The position numbers and the translations under genes were made by a program. Under the pieces are notes generated by a model that searched no databases, was not told the origin of the DNA, and worked only from the letters and a program-made list of their open reading frames with translations. Of a stretch of 64,000 nucleotides of DNA, positions 15,325 to 26,735 are shown one piece after another; positions within the stretch are counted from its first letter, which is position 1, and each line of letters begins with the position of its first letter. The stretch comes from an uncultured Opitutales bacterium (GTDB lineage: Bacteria; Verrucomicrobiota; Verrucomicrobiia; Opitutales; Seribacteraceae): assembly GCA_943787575.1 (NCBI GenBank), contig CALSMY010000013.1, forward strand, positions 1-64,000, read 5' to 3'.

Positions 15325-16344
15325 TTAGGCGGAAACTACATCGACCATTGCTTTAAGAATAGTATTCCAAGTATTTGGGGTTTCCAGGGTGGCGTTAGAG
15401 AACATACATCCGTCCCAGCAAATATGCTTGATACCACGATCCTGAAAATCTTTCAGCCAGTAACTGGAACAACGGGTAATATCGAGCTTGCCGTTAGGGT
15501 CATCTGCTGGGCAATGCTTTCCAGTTTTGTCATGTGAACCGGCTCCGTGTACCTGCCCATCATTTTGAGCAACATGGAAATCGATGGTCCATGGACGAAG
15601 CTTATCGGTCATTTTCTCATAAGCTGCATAGAATTCATCCTCAGAATATCCGTCGTGTAGAAGGGCATGCTCAGGAGCATTGTATCCCATCAGGTATAAG
15701 TATGTATGAGCAAGATCCGCCTGAAACCCAAGAGTCTCAGGCATACCAACGCCCTCCAAGAGATCGAGTACATCTTTCCAACTGTGCATACCAGCCCAGC
15801 AAATCTCACCCTCTACGGCCAAGCGTTCGCCGTGATCTGCAGCAATAGCGGCTGACTTTTTAAATGTATCAATAATACGGGCGGTACCCTCTCCAGGGTT
15901 GGCCTTCCATTGTTCGACTCCAAATTCTGCAGAGTCTATCCGGATTACTCCACCTTTGCGCACTCCATGATCGTTGAACACCTTGGCGATACGGCAGGCC
16001 AATTTTACGGCGTCCAAAAACTTTTCTTGCTGCTCATCTGTACCCATGGCGGAATCACCGACCGTTCCGGGCCACACTGGAGCAACCAATGAACCCACAT
16101 CAAAGCCATGCCCTGCGATGAGGTCAGCCGTTTTCTTTAAATCATCGTCACTCGCCTCGGGGTCAGTGTGGGGATGAAAAAGAAAATAATCAACGCCGTC
16201 AAATTTTCGACCGTTTACATCGGCACCTGCGGTAAGCTCGAGCATACGCTCTAAGCTGATGGGAGGTTCTTCGCCCTCACCATCGCCTTTACCGACGAGA
16301 CCGGGCCACATTGCATTGTGAAGTTTAAGAGATGATAGACTCAT
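15325..16344 (-). CDS. Sugar phosphate isomerase/epimerase-like TIM-barrel protein
   Basis: 339 residues resembling the xylose isomerase-like / AP-endonuclease-2 TIM-barrel family (IolE, sugar isomerases). Metal-site-type segments are seen: [11 protein letters not shown] (the Glu metal ligand), [13 protein letters not shown] (Asp-x-x-His) and [15 protein letters not shown]. It probably isomerises or epimerises a sugar or cyclitol; substrate unknown. In Verrucomicrobiota such genes are many and tied to algal polysaccharide use. No transporter or kinase is adjacent. ATG start at 16344; strong terminator after it. Length is a little above the family norm (about 280-320). Confidence 0.75.
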   Translation of the reverse strand: MSLSSLKLHNAMWPGLVGKGDGEGEEPPISLERMLELTAGADVNGRKFDGVDYFLFHPHTDPEASDDDLKKTADLIAGHGFDVGSLVAPVWPGTVGDSAMGTDEQQEKFLDAVKLACRIAKVFNDHGVRKGGVIRIDSAEFGVEQWKANPGEGTARIIDTFKKSAAIAADHGERLAVEGEICWAGMHSWKDVLDLLEGVGMPETLGFQADLAHTYLYLMGYNAPEHALLHDGYSEDEFYAAYEKMTDKLRPWTIDFHVAQNDGQVHGAGSHDKTGKHCPADDPNGKLDITRCSSYWLKDFQDRGIKHICWDGCMFSNATLETPNTWNTILKAMVDVVSA

Positions 16345-16501
16345 GAGCTTTGAAGTTTACTGGGTTAGGTTTGCAAAAGGAATATTAGTTCTTGAAATAC
16401 CATCTCAACTCAAGAAAAAAAGCCTGCGGTCATTGAGGTTCTTCGTAAATAGTTGAAGAATTTATTTGCGAAAATTACTAAGCTCATTGAGCTTTGTTAG
16501 C

Positions 16502-17017
16502 ATGAAATATAAAAGCTTTTTAATCTACGGACTCACTTTTCTGCTTGGATCTTTCCCGATTCTTCACGGAGATGACCATGAAGAATCTTCATCTGGCGAA
16601 TCATTATTCCCTGCAAAATTGCTTGATAACAAAGGCAAAGAAGTGTCTTCCAGTGTATTAGGCGACAAAATTGTGGGAATTTATTTTTCCGCTCAGTGGT
16701 GCCCACCATGCCGTCACTTTACCCCCACCTTGGTGAATTTCCGAAATTCCAATAATAAAGATTTTGAAGTTGTCTTTGTATCCTCAGACCGTTCATCAGG
16801 AGACCAGCTCAAGTACATGGATAAATACGGAATGAAATGGTATACCTTGCCTCACGGCTCGAAAGCAGCCAACAATTTGAAGAAGAAATTTGAAGTTCGG
16901 GGAATCCCCGCATTGGTGATTGTTGATTCAAAAGGAAACACCATCACCAAGAATGGTAGAGGGGATGTTTCTAAAGACCCCAAAACCGCTATTGCTGGTT
17001 GGCGGAAAAAGTCCTGA
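16502..17017 (+). CDS. Exported thioredoxin-like / nucleoredoxin-type protein
   Basis: 171 residues from the ATG at 16502 (an upstream TTG at 16466 would add twelve). A signal peptide of about 22 residues (YKSFLIYGLTFLLGSFPILHG) exports it. The domain contains the redox motif WCPPC (66-70) within IYFSAQWCPPCRHFTPTL and a cis-Pro segment RGIPALVIVD. This is the tryparedoxin/nucleoredoxin (TlpA-like) type, expected to reduce or rearrange disulfides in the periplasm. It precedes lhgO by 65 bp in the same direction. No DsbD or cytochrome gene is nearby. Confidence 0.85.
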   Translation: MKYKSFLIYGLTFLLGSFPILHGDDHEESSSGESLFPAKLLDNKGKEVSSSVLGDKIVGIYFSAQWCPPCRHFTPTLVNFRNSNNKDFEVVFVSSDRSSGDQLKYMDKYGMKWYTLPHGSKAANNLKKKFEVRGIPALVIVDSKGNTITKNGRGDVSKDPKTAIAGWRKKS

Positions 17018-17082
17018 GATTTTAGTTTTTGGTTTTCGCATTTTTCTTCTGCCCATAGCCCTCGTTTTTTGCTATCGCTCTG

Positions 17083-18286
17083 ATGATGATCAGGGCGGAT
17101 ATTTGCATTATAGGTGGGGGAATCGTTGGCTTAGCGACTGCGTACCGGTTTAGTAAGAAGTTTCCAGAAAAAACGATTTTTATAATTGAAAAAGAAAATC
17201 GTTTAGCGGCTCACCAGACAGGAAGAAACTCTGGGGTATTGCACTCAGGGATTTACTACAAGCCAGGCTCTTTAAAAGCTAAAAATTGTCGATTAGGCAA
17301 AAAAGCCATGGAACAATTTTGTGGCGAACATGGAATTGATTACGAGCTCTGCGGAAAAGTAATCGTTGCTACAAATAAAGGTGAAACGGAACGCCTTGGA
17401 GCAATTTTTGAGCGCGGAAAAGCAAACGGGGTGAATTGCGAGATTATTTCAGGTGAACGATTGCGGGAGATCGAGCCGCACGCCGCTGGTTTAGAAGCCA
17501 TCCATGTGCCAGAATGTGGCATTGTAAACTACGAACAAGTTTGTCAAAAGCTTGGCGAATTACTTACAAAAGGTTCTTCGCATCAAATTCATCTTGGTGA
17601 AAAAGTCCTTGAAATTGAAAGTTCGAAAGACGGCCTGATTGTACAAACAACCGAGCTTTCCATTTGCTGCCAGAGATTAATTAATTGTGCGGGTCTTCAT
17701 TCTGATCGGCTAACGAAACTGGGCGGGCAAACTCCCGAAGCCAAAATCATTCCCTTCAAAGGAGAATATTATTTTTTATCAAAGGATGCAGAGAAGTTTT
17801 GCAACCACTTGATCTACCCCGTGCCCGACCCCAAATTCCCCTTTCCTCGGAGTACATTTTACCCGCATGATTGAGGGCGGGGTGGAATGCGGTCCCAATG
17901 CGGTACTGGCATTTGGTCGTGAAGCTTATGAGAAATGGAATGTCAGCCCGGGAGATTTATTTGAGTCTGTAACCTACCCAGGTTTCCAAATCATGGCGAT
18001 GAAGCACTGGAAGATGGGATGGGGAGAAATGTGGCGTTCTTTTTCCAAGCAGGCCTTCGTCAAAGCCCTGCAAAAATTGGTTCCGGAAATTCAGGCCAGT
18101 CACCTTGCCTCCGCTCCTGCTGGCATACGGGCACAAGCAGTCAGCATATCTGGTGCCTTGGTGGATGATTTCCTTATTCAGAACAATGATCGGATCGTAA
18201 ATGTTTGCAATGCCCCCTCCCCTGCGGCCACTGCATCCTTAAACATTGCAGAAGAAATTATACTAAATCTGGCACTCAATCAGTAA
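17083..18286 (+). CDS. lhgO: FAD-dependent L-2-hydroxyglutarate oxidase-like, one frameshift
   Basis: Oxidises L-2-hydroxyglutarate to 2-oxoglutarate, probably passing electrons to the membrane quinone pool. It starts [23 protein letters not shown] with the FAD-binding GxGxxG, followed by [19 protein letters not shown], the hallmark of LhgO. Near 17842-17848 the frame breaks: the first frame ends at 17874, while the second continues [23 protein letters not shown] to 18286 with the C-terminal LhgO pattern. Deleting one C from TTTCCT restores a single protein of about 400 residues, the family length. ATG at 17083 is chosen; likely intact in the organism. Confidence 0.82.
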
Positions 18287-18373
18287 TTTATAAGCCAGCT
18301 AATTTAATCAACGGAAATAAAAGATTTTTCGTTGCCCAGTGCGGACACAAATCACATTTTCTAAAACAAACTT

Positions 18374-20573
18374 ATGAAACAAAGTAACTTTGGATCTTTT
18401 TCTCTGGCAACCCTGCTTATTTTCGGAAGCGCTCAAGCACTCCAAGGAGTTAATTCTACGGATAGCTTGAAGGAAATTTCCGTACGTGCCGCAAACACTG
18501 AAGACCTTGATCTTTCTCGGGGTTCCGTATTTGGCCAGCAAACATTGGAGGGTCGCCAAGTCTCATTCGCTTAGCGACCTGAATGGCTTATCCCCCACCC
18601 TTCATCTTAGTGGCAACGGAATTATGTCATTTGGAGATGTCTTATCGATTCGCGGAATTGGAAACACTCAATTCTTTGGCTCACCCGGTGTGCAGATGTA
18701 TATCGATGGAGTCCCTCAGGGGAATGTGTTCTCCTACCCTTCAAACCTCTCTGATTTTGAGGCCTTGGAAATAAACAAAGGTCCACAAGGCAGCCGCTTT
18801 GGCAAACTTGCTCCCGGTGGATCAATCAACCTGATCACCCGGAAGCCTGGCGATGTCAGAGCTAGTAAATTCAAGGCATCGTATGCGACCTTCAATACAC
18901 AAAAATACAACCTCGCCACTTCGGCTCCGATCGATGATGAGTTTTCTTATTCTTTTGCCGGACAACGATCTAGAAGTGATGGCTTTCTTAACAACACATC
19001 AGGGCGTAATAATGATTCCAAAAGTTGGAATGGACGGCTTAACTTTTATTGGGACGGCGGGCATGGAACAAAAGCCGCCCTTGGTGCATCCTTAACCAGT
19101 CATGAATTAGGTGCACAACCACTGGTTTTAAGGGATGGCGGAGATTTCTACAATCGCTCCGTAGATTTTGATGAGTCCACTAAGATTGATCAAGACCAGC
19201 AACATCTAAAAATTGAACATGCAACCGACTGGGGTAAGTTCCTTTCCACTACTAATAGGAATTATTGGAATATGAACCCGAATAGGTTAGATATCGATCT
19301 CTCAACCACTTCAGGTGCCACTTCAACTATTCGTCAGGAATTGAAAAGTTGGGGCCAAGAAATTCTTGCATTATCCAATACAGATGGAAGTTTCCAATGG
19401 AGATTAGGTTCAAATTTTCATTCCACTGACACTCAAGGCACTGCTACAAGGTGGTATACTTTTCCTTATCCCGTAAACACTCTTGTTCCTCTGTTTGGTT
19501 CAGGTGCGACATTAACCCCAAATGCAAATTTCAATAGCACCACGGAGTCCACGACCTATTTAATTAAAGATGAGAATTTTGCTCTTTTTACAGAATTTAA
19601 AAAGGATATATCGGACAAGAACTCTTTGGAGATTGGATTAAGATACGATCGTTCCAAAAACAGTCTTACAAGAGATAAACTTTCTGATTATCCTGCATTC
19701 ACCTTTGCAAGTGCAGTTAATCCAAACCTCGCATTCGATGTTCCATCTCCTGCAACCAGCAAACCATCGAATTCATTAAGGTTGTCCAAAGAGACCTCTC
19801 TCTTTTCTCCATCTATTCAGCTCAATCACTTATTTTCCGAAGTAAGTTCTTCTTTTATTAAGGTCTCGAATTCTGGAAAACCTGGAGGGTTTTCTGCATT
19901 TACCGATAGTGAAAGCAACGCTTCTTTTAATAAAGAACAGGTCATTTCCTATGAGATCGGGTTTGAATACTTTCCTTCTGAGAACTGGTCGTTTTCGTTA
20001 ACTGGTTATCTCAACGATATTGAGGATTACCAGATGGAAATGCCGGAACCTGGATCGACTAATTATAGCCTAGTAAATGTGGATGAAGTAACTATTTATG
20101 GCTTTGAAATCAACTCGGCTATGAAACTAAATGGAGGTTGGAGGATAGCTTTGGGGTTTGGCATGACAGATAGTGAAATTCGAGATATTACAGAACTTAG
20201 CACTAAGTCTTCAGCCCTCTCCAACCTCAAAAATCAACAGGTTTCTTTTGTCCCTCGATATACACTCTCGACCATGATAGGCCATGAGTTAGACAGCGGA
20301 GTCTACTACCAACTGGGAACGCGCACCTTGGGGGAGTCTTTTTATTGGGACCAGACCGGATCGAATAATACTGATAGGATTGCATCCTACACTCTGCTGG
20401 ATGCTAAGATAGGTACAACTTACGAGGATTGGCAAATTGATATATTTGGAAGTAATCTTACCAATGTAGAATATTACACTTCTTTGGTCAGCAGCCTCTC
20501 AAACTTAGGTGCAGCACCCGGAGTCGTCGGTTCTCCACGCGTTATTGGACTGAGTATTTCCAAGCAATTTTAA
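18374..20573 (+). CDS. TonB-dependent outer-membrane receptor, one frameshift near the N-terminus
   Basis: Energy-coupled outer-membrane transporter for a large substrate (siderophore, vitamin or oligosaccharide). From ATG 18374 a signal peptide ends about ...SAQAL, followed by a plug: RGIGNTQFFGSPGVQMYIDGVP and ALEINKGPQGSRFG. Then about 22 beta strands of a barrel end in the typical terminal Phe (GLSISKQF). Near 18564-18568 the signal-bearing frame ends early while the main frame is open through 20573; removing one T of ATTCG joins them. Total about 733 residues. Barrel homology to the iron-receptor type is visible. No FecR or sigma factor adjoins. Confidence 0.85.
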
Positions 20574-20673
20574 CTTCCAAAATATTCTTAATTCAAAAAA
20601 CCTATGGTTTAAAACCAGGCAAGTTCCGCTTGCTCCTAGAAAATTCCATGCCTAGCCTAGAGTTTTCTTTGCA

Positions 20674-21924
20674 ATGAATGCATTTATCAAGATTGGACTG
20701 CCTTGGGCACTTTCCATAGGAACCGTTTTTTACTTAGGGCTGCACTTTGGCTCAAAAGGCACACATCTCAATAAGGTCTCGGCAACTTCCAGTCCTGACA
20801 AGATTACTCCTAAGCCGACAAAAATAATGGAGGAGCGGGTCGAGGCTTTTGGCACTACAACAAAGCTACCGCCCCCCGTACCCTCACCGCCGCAAGCAGC
20901 CCCCTCGATGCCTCCAAACCTACAGCGCATCTTGCAAGGTGGAGACATTGTAGAACGGCTTGGGTCGTACCTCGATGCCGTACGTTCAATGGATCGTTCC
21001 AATGTCAAGCAGGTGGTTAAAGCCTTTGAGGAATTACCCGAGGGTTATGGGAGGCATTTGGAAATGAAGTTACTTATGCGCAGTTGGGTAAATTTTGACC
21101 CCGAAGGTGCCCTTTCCTATGCATCAAACTCGTTGAACGCCAAGAGTGAGAAAAGGTTTGGTATCTCAGAAGCCCTTGCTGGATGGGCGGTAAGGGATGA
21201 GAAAGCCGCCATTGCATGGGCTCAAGCAAATCATTCCGGACAGGACAAAGGAGATAACCCATTATTGGTTGGAATTGTGAAGGGCTTGATGGAAACGGAT
21301 TTGGACGCGGCCAATCGATTATTCCTTAGTTTGCCAACCGGAACTGCCCGTTGGCAGGCATCTAGCTTGCTCGCCGAAAAATTTGCTAAGCAGGATCCTC
21401 AAAAGGCAATTCAATGGGCCAAAAATTACCCGAGTGACGATCCGAGAATGCGGGAAACTGTTCTTGGACAGATAGGTGCCAAGCTTGCCCGGCAGGATTT
21501 AGAAGCTACCGCAAATTGGGCAAAATCGATGGCACCCGAACCAGGGGCAGATCGGGTAACAGAAAACCTTATCGCCCAGTGGACAGGGAAGGATCCTCAG
21601 GCGGTTGCAGAGTGGACTAATAATTTGACCAACCCAGAAAGAAAAAGGCATGCCATGGCCGAATTGTCAGGAAGGTGGGCGCTGACTGATCCAGTCGCTA
21701 CGGCTGAATGGCTAAACACCCAACCTCCTTCCCCAGAGCTTGATCCAGCCATTGCAAATTTCGTCTCTCGAATTCAGGCGAGAAACCCCGAAGGAGCAGC
21801 TGGATGGGCTCAATCCATATCTGATCCATCCATGCGTAAAGAAGCTCTTGATCGGGCACTAGATGCATGGTTGCAAACAGACCCGACGAAGGCTGAAGCC
21901 TGGATCAAGCAGCAGAAAGAATGA
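20674..21924 (+). CDS. Membrane-anchored W-DP repeat protein
   Basis: 416 residues. One N-terminal transmembrane helix (about 7-25), a Pro-rich linker (about 60-85) and then some nine helical repeats of about 33 residues with the core W-x3-DP-x-x-A-x-x-W, for instance FAKQDPQKAIQWA, WTGKDPQAVAEWT, WALTDPVATAEWL and WLQTDPTKAEAWI. Such repeats are abundant in Verrucomicrobiota and Planctomycetota and their role is not established; they likely form an alpha-solenoid in the periplasm. It converges with gspF with 2 bp between stop codons. Confidence 0.65.
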   Translation: MNAFIKIGLPWALSIGTVFYLGLHFGSKGTHLNKVSATSSPDKITPKPTKIMEERVEAFGTTTKLPPPVPSPPQAAPSMPPNLQRILQGGDIVERLGSYLDAVRSMDRSNVKQVVKAFEELPEGYGRHLEMKLLMRSWVNFDPEGALSYASNSLNAKSEKRFGISEALAGWAVRDEKAAIAWAQANHSGQDKGDNPLLVGIVKGLMETDLDAANRLFLSLPTGTARWQASSLLAEKFAKQDPQKAIQWAKNYPSDDPRMRETVLGQIGAKLARQDLEATANWAKSMAPEPGADRVTENLIAQWTGKDPQAVAEWTNNLTNPERKRHAMAELSGRWALTDPVATAEWLNTQPPSPELDPAIANFVSRIQARNPEGAAGWAQSISDPSMRKEALDRALDAWLQTDPTKAEAWIKQQKE

Positions 21925-21926
21925 CC

Positions 21927-23258
21927 CTATCCCAGGTTCTCGATAATCGAGACGATGGGTAAAAACAGTGCGATCACAATAAATCCGACGACAACTGCGA
22001 GAAAAACGATCATGACAGGCTCGATCAGGGAGGTTACTCCGGCCACCGCGTTGTCAACATCCTCATCAAAATTATCAGCTATCCTGGTAAGCATGTCTGG
22101 TAATTCGCCAGTCTCTTCTCCAATCTCTACCATACTCGTGACCATAGTGGGAAAAACTGGTTCCCTATCCATTTGTACGGCCATGGATTCCCCATCCCTG
22201 ACCGCGTTGTGAATATTAGTCATCGCTTTTACGAAGAAAAAATTCGTCAAGGTATCACCCGTAATTTGCAATGCCTGTAAAATGGGAACTCCACTACTGA
22301 GAAGCGTACCAAAAGTGCGGGTAATCCGTGAAACATTTGATTTGCTTACCACATCTCGAACCACAGGCACATGCAAGCCAAGCCAGTCAAAACCCTTTGA
22401 GCCCTGCTTTGTTTTTTTAAGCAAAACAACCCCCATAATCAATCCTGCCATTCCTCCCAGCACAAGAATGGGGTTGGAAGAAAATAAATCACTAATATCC
22501 ACCACAATTTGAGTAGGGCCAGGAAGAGGAGCCCCTCTTAACATTTGTTCGAAAATCGATTCGAATTGCGGGACTACAACCATCATGAGCAGAGTAACAA
22601 TACCCACAGCCACAAACATGATCACACTCGGATAGATCATGGCGGACTTTACTTTTTTAATCGTTCGAATAGATTTTTCCTGAAACTGAGCAAGCCTGGT
22701 AAGCACAAGGTCGAGCACGCCTCCCGCCTCCCCTGCCCTGACCATATTAACATATAATTTATCAAAGGTTTTTGGATACATCGCCAAACCATCAGACAAG
22801 GTACCACCCGAAGATACTTTTTCGGCAACAGATTCGAGCATCTTCTTAAATTTTGGTTTTTTCTCCTGCTGCTTAATCATGACTTCCAAGCTGCGCAAAA
22901 GGGGAAGACCGGCTTGAATTAGAGTAGACATTTGACGAGTAAAAACAGAGATGTCCTCATTATTTGGACCTCCCCCAATTTCAATATCTAGAAGACTTCC
23001 TTTTTTCTTCTTTTTAGGTTTACTCGATTTCTTGTCTTTTTTGACCGCGGCACTGGACGCAGAAGAATTCCCTCCACCAAGATCCATGGCGGGAGTAGCC
23101 GCACTAGGTGCGGGAGCGGCACCCTGCTGAGATAAACTCGTCGGTTGCAGGTTGTACTGGGCAAGAATATTACGGGCGTCTTGATCATTACTAGCCTCGA
23201 AAGTTCCTTCGACCGAATTTCCAGTTGCATCCGTTGCTACATATTCAAAAATTGCCAT
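21927..23258 (-). CDS. Type II secretion / type IV pilus inner-membrane platform protein (GspF/PilC)
   Basis: 443 residues. After a short N-terminal segment (MAIFEYVATDATGNSVEGTF) and a Lys/Pro/Ser-rich linker (about 60-95), two T2SSF domains follow: FTRQMSTLIQAGLPLLRSLE...GGTLSDGLAMYPKTFDKLYV and the repeat SRITRTFGTLLSSGVPILQAL...MVTSMVEIGEETGELPDML. Three membrane helices end at the C-terminus. It forms the inner-membrane core on which the GspE/PilB motor acts. The linker is unusual: pilus PilC proteins rarely have such a lysine-rich insert. It is the last gene of the leftward coaE-rho-gspE-gspE-gspF run, 24 bp after the second ATPase. Confidence 0.92.
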   Translation of the reverse strand: MAIFEYVATDATGNSVEGTFEASNDQDARNILAQYNLQPTSLSQQGAAPAPSAATPAMDLGGGNSSASSAAVKKDKKSSKPKKKKKGSLLDIEIGGGPNNEDISVFTRQMSTLIQAGLPLLRSLEVMIKQQEKKPKFKKMLESVAEKVSSGGTLSDGLAMYPKTFDKLYVNMVRAGEAGGVLDLVLTRLAQFQEKSIRTIKKVKSAMIYPSVIMFVAVGIVTLLMMVVVPQFESIFEQMLRGAPLPGPTQIVVDISDLFSSNPILVLGGMAGLIMGVVLLKKTKQGSKGFDWLGLHVPVVRDVVSKSNVSRITRTFGTLLSSGVPILQALQITGDTLTNFFFVKAMTNIHNAVRDGESMAVQMDREPVFPTMVTSMVEIGEETGELPDMLTRIADNFDEDVDNAVAGVTSLIEPVMIVFLAVVVGFIVIALFLPIVSIIENLG

Positions 23259-23282
23259 CTATAAAATTATTGTGATCAGAAA

Positions 23283-24977
23283 TTAGGTATATTTCAAGAC
23301 TTCCTCTACTGTAGTTTCACCATCTAGGATGGAACGCAGTCCATCTTCCCGCAGGGTACGCATACCTTGCTCGATCGCTTGTTGTTTTAACACTAAAGTC
23401 GCGGCTCCTGAATTGATAAGTTCACGAAAGCTATCTCCAACCTTGATCATCTCAAAAAGACCGGTTCTGCCACGGTACCCACCATTGCTACAATCGTCAC
23501 ATCCAGATCCAAAGTAAAATTTTCTATCTCCCAAATCTTTGCGAATAAGTCCGAGGTTCTGAAGCATTTCATTTTTGGGATCGAATTCTTGCTTACAACT
23601 TGAACAAATTCTACGGACTAATCGTTGGGCGAGTATAAACTCGAGGGACGCCGAAAGAAGAAAGGGTTCAAGACCCATATCGATCAAACGGGTAATTGCA
23701 CCTGGAGCGTCGTTGGTATGAAGGGTGCTGAGAACGACATGCCCGGTCAAGGAGGCCTGCACTGCAATCCGGGCAGTTTCAATATCTCGAATTTCTCCGA
23801 CCATAATTTTATCGGGGTCTTGCCGGAGAAAAGCTCGTAAGGCACGGGCAAAATCGAGCCCGACCTGGTGGTTGACGGGCACCTGCATAATTCCCTCGAT
23901 CTCATACTCCACCGGGTCTTCTGCAGTGAGAATCTTGGTTTCAATTTCGTTAACTTCACGCAGGGCACTGTAAAGCGTGGTGGTCTTGCCTGACCCCGTA
24001 GGTCCAGTGACTATAAAGATACCATTGGGACGGCGCACCGCTCCGCGAATTCCAGATTTTACATTTTCAGGTAGGCCTAAATTATCAAGATCCAGATTAA
24101 CCGCGGATTTATCCAAAACACGAAGTACCACACTTTCTCCAAATTGAGTGGGCAAAGTAGATACCCGCAAATCAACCGCCCGTCCCTCAATCGTCATCTT
24201 AATCCTGCCATCTTGGGGGATACGATGCTCAGCAATGTTCAACTCAGAAATCACTTTAATCCGGGAGATAACGGGAAGGGACAAACTCTTGGGAGGAGGA
24301 GACATCTCGTAGAGAGCACCGTCTACTCGGTAACGAATACGAAATTCATCCTCGAATGGTTCAAAATGTATATCAGAAGCCTGAGCCCGAATGGCTTGTT
24401 GAATGACTAGATTAACAAAACGGATAATCGGGGTCTCATTGGCTGCATCTACGAGATCTCCTTCCTTGGTATCGTCCAAGTTTGCAAATTTATCGAGTCC
24501 GGTATCGGCCAACAGATCGTCCATTGTTGCCTGATCTGCTCCATAATACCTATTGATCAGTCCAGCTACTGTAACGGGGTCGCAAACAACGATCGAAACC
24601 TCAAGATTTAGAGCAAAAGTGAGGTCATCAATGATGGATGCATTAAATGGATCGAGTGCGAGAAGGTGAATGCCTTGGTCAGAAAGGTATAGCGGAACCA
24701 CGCCGTATTGCCGGGCGGTTTCCTGAGGGATAACTGAGAGCACATCCGAGTCGATCTCACCAGGTTCGCCAGACTGTAATTCATATCCAAGATACTGGGA
24801 AATCAAGGCAAACAAATCTTCCCGCTGAATAATTCCTGCTTCTATTACCGCTTCTGCAAAAGACCGCTTTCCCTCGACTACATCTTGATCAAAGAGTTCA
24901 TCCAAGCCATGTTGAGAGACTCCATCGACTTCGCTAAAGAGGTCGCGAATTTCAGCATTATTATCAAGGTATAACAT
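23283..24977 (-). CDS. Type IV pilus / type II secretion assembly ATPase, second copy (GspE/PilB)
   Basis: 564 residues. An N-terminal MshE-like domain (about 1-160) precedes the ATPase: Walker [10 protein letters not shown] (325-333, Lys331), Walker B IMVGEIRD (391-398), His box [17 protein letters not shown] and a tetracysteine zinc site (C458xxC461, C493xxC496). It powers pilin or pseudopilin assembly. It follows the first copy by 6 bp and precedes gspF by 24 bp. The two ATPases share the same plan, so a duplication is clear. Which is the pilus motor cannot be said from sequence alone. Confidence 0.94.
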   Translation of the reverse strand: MLYLDNNAEIRDLFSEVDGVSQHGLDELFDQDVVEGKRSFAEAVIEAGIIQREDLFALISQYLGYELQSGEPGEIDSDVLSVIPQETARQYGVVPLYLSDQGIHLLALDPFNASIIDDLTFALNLEVSIVVCDPVTVAGLINRYYGADQATMDDLLADTGLDKFANLDDTKEGDLVDAANETPIIRFVNLVIQQAIRAQASDIHFEPFEDEFRIRYRVDGALYEMSPPPKSLSLPVISRIKVISELNIAEHRIPQDGRIKMTIEGRAVDLRVSTLPTQFGESVVLRVLDKSAVNLDLDNLGLPENVKSGIRGAVRRPNGIFIVTGPTGSGKTTTLYSALREVNEIETKILTAEDPVEYEIEGIMQVPVNHQVGLDFARALRAFLRQDPDKIMVGEIRDIETARIAVQASLTGHVVLSTLHTNDAPGAITRLIDMGLEPFLLSASLEFILAQRLVRRICSSCKQEFDPKNEMLQNLGLIRKDLGDRKFYFGSGCDDCSNGGYRGRTGLFEMIKVGDSFRELINSGAATLVLKQQAIEQGMRTLREDGLRSILDGETTVEEVLKYT

Positions 24978-24983
24978 TTCTAT

Positions 24984-26705
24984 TTATTCCTCTTCGGTCG
25001 TTACCATTAAGACCTCATCCAAAGTAGTTACACCAGCCAAGACCTTTCGGAATCCATCGTTACGCATCGAACGCATCCCCATTTCCCTAGCCTTGTTGCG
25101 TAATTCAACAATGCTCACATTGTTATAAATCATTTCCTCAATCTCGGAGTTTACCACAAAAATTTCAAAGACTCCTTTTCTTCCCCGGTACCCTTTTTCT
25201 CCGCATTTCGGACAACCCGCACCCTTCATAAAAGTAGCTCCCGCAGCTTGTTCTTCATTAATTCCCAAGACCGCCAATTCGGCAGAATTTGGATCGTAAG
25301 GTCCTTTACAGTTTTGACAAATGGCCCGAACAAGTCGTTGGGCAAGAGCAGCCCGCAGGGAGGCAGAAACGAGGAACGGCTTTACCCCCATATCAACCAA
25401 TCGGGAAACCGCACTCGGAGCATCATTGGTATGAAGGGTGCTGAACACCATGTGTCCAGTCAAAGATGCATTAATTGCAATCTCCGCTGTTTCCAAATCC
25501 CGAATTTCCCCGACCATCACAATATTAGGAGCTTGCCTAAGCATTGCCCTAAGAGCTGCTGAAAAGGTCATCCCCACTTCCGCACGGACTTGTACTTGGT
25601 TAATCCCAGGAACTTCATATTCAACTGGATCTTCCACCGTAATAATTTTTCGGTCGGGTTTGTTAATGGCATTAAGCGCGGAGTACAGAGTAGTTGACTT
25701 CCCTGAACCCGTGGGCCCGGTAACGAGGAAAATTCCATCTGGCAAATTGATAACCTGTTCGAAAATTGTCTGGTCATCCGAAAAGAAACCCAGCTGGGGA
25801 AGGCCCAAGCTCAGGCTTTCTTTATCGAGGATCCGCATAACTATGCTCTCTCCATGCACCGTAGGTAGGGTGGAAACCCGCAGATCAATTACCTTTTTGC
25901 CCACTTTTACGTTAATGCGCCCGTCCAGAGGTACACGCTTCTCTGCCAGGCTGACATTGGCCATCAATTTGGTTCGGGATAGAATTGAAGGCTGTAGGCG
26001 CTTGGGAGGGTCCTGCTGCTCAATCAATTTACCATCTATACGAAAACGAATCCGAAATTTTTTCTCCAGGGGTTCCATATGAATGTCAGATGCCCGTTTT
26101 TCCAAGGCATCCTTAATGACAGAATGGACAAATTTAATTATGGGAGCATCTTCTTCACTGACATCTTCCGGGCGGACATTGTCCTCAATTTGAATATCTC
26201 CGCCCCCTAACCCCTCTAAGAAATCTTGCTCTTTTTCCTTCTCGTTCAAACCGTACAACTGATTGATCGATTCGAGCACATCTGCCCGAAAAGCGACCCG
26301 AGGATTAACCGGTTTACCAAACAAGTGACCGAGGTTATCAATACCGTCCTGGTCAAGAGGATTACCCAATACAACATCAATCGAGGTTCCGTCAGTCCCC
26401 AAAGGAATGGCCTCATAGAACCGGGCATGTTCGGAATTTAACAGGCCAATAACTTCCGGCGTTAGGCTTACCCCCGCCATATCTATAACCTCCATGTCCA
26501 ACTCCGAGCCAAGGAAATTCACTACCTCTTCTTTAGAAAGTTCCAACTTACCAAGTAGTAAATTCATGAAATCCAAGCCTTCATCTCCAGAGGTTTCACC
26601 CGGCTCCTGGGCTTTTACCTCTGTTAGTACCTGATCGATCAATTCCTGGCTGGCTAAACCTTGCTCCTTGAAAGCTTCGGTCAAAAATTCTTCCGTTGCA
26701 TTCAT
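24984..26705 (-). CDS. Type IV pilus / type II secretion assembly ATPase, first copy (GspE/PilB)
   Basis: 573 residues, paralogue of the downstream gene with the same plan: N-terminal MshE-like domain, then [20 protein letters not shown], Walker A GPTGSGKST (330-338, Lys336), Walker [18 protein letters not shown] and a CxxC pair plus GCPKCGEKGYRG for zinc. It starts 30 bp after the rho stop, so is probably co-transcribed with rho and coaE. Two motors with a single platform gene suggests either two pseudopilus systems or alternative motors. No pilin or secretin is seen in the window. Confidence 0.94.
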   Translation of the reverse strand: MNATEEFLTEAFKEQGLASQELIDQVLTEVKAQEPGETSGDEGLDFMNLLLGKLELSKEEVVNFLGSELDMEVIDMAGVSLTPEVIGLLNSEHARFYEAIPLGTDGTSIDVVLGNPLDQDGIDNLGHLFGKPVNPRVAFRADVLESINQLYGLNEKEKEQDFLEGLGGGDIQIEDNVRPEDVSEEDAPIIKFVHSVIKDALEKRASDIHMEPLEKKFRIRFRIDGKLIEQQDPPKRLQPSILSRTKLMANVSLAEKRVPLDGRINVKVGKKVIDLRVSTLPTVHGESIVMRILDKESLSLGLPQLGFFSDDQTIFEQVINLPDGIFLVTGPTGSGKSTTLYSALNAINKPDRKIITVEDPVEYEVPGINQVQVRAEVGMTFSAALRAMLRQAPNIVMVGEIRDLETAEIAINASLTGHMVFSTLHTNDAPSAVSRLVDMGVKPFLVSASLRAALAQRLVRAICQNCKGPYDPNSAELAVLGINEEQAAGATFMKGAGCPKCGEKGYRGRKGVFEIFVVNSEIEEMIYNNVSIVELRNKAREMGMRSMRNDGFRKVLAGVTTLDEVLMVTTEEE

Positions 26706-26735
26706 CAGTTCAAAAGTTGGAAAGGCCTAAAAAAG

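Noticed and set aside
25438-26082. 214-codon plus-strand frame inside gspE
   Set aside because: Antisense shadow of an intact, well conserved ATPase gene; no motif or start signal of its own.
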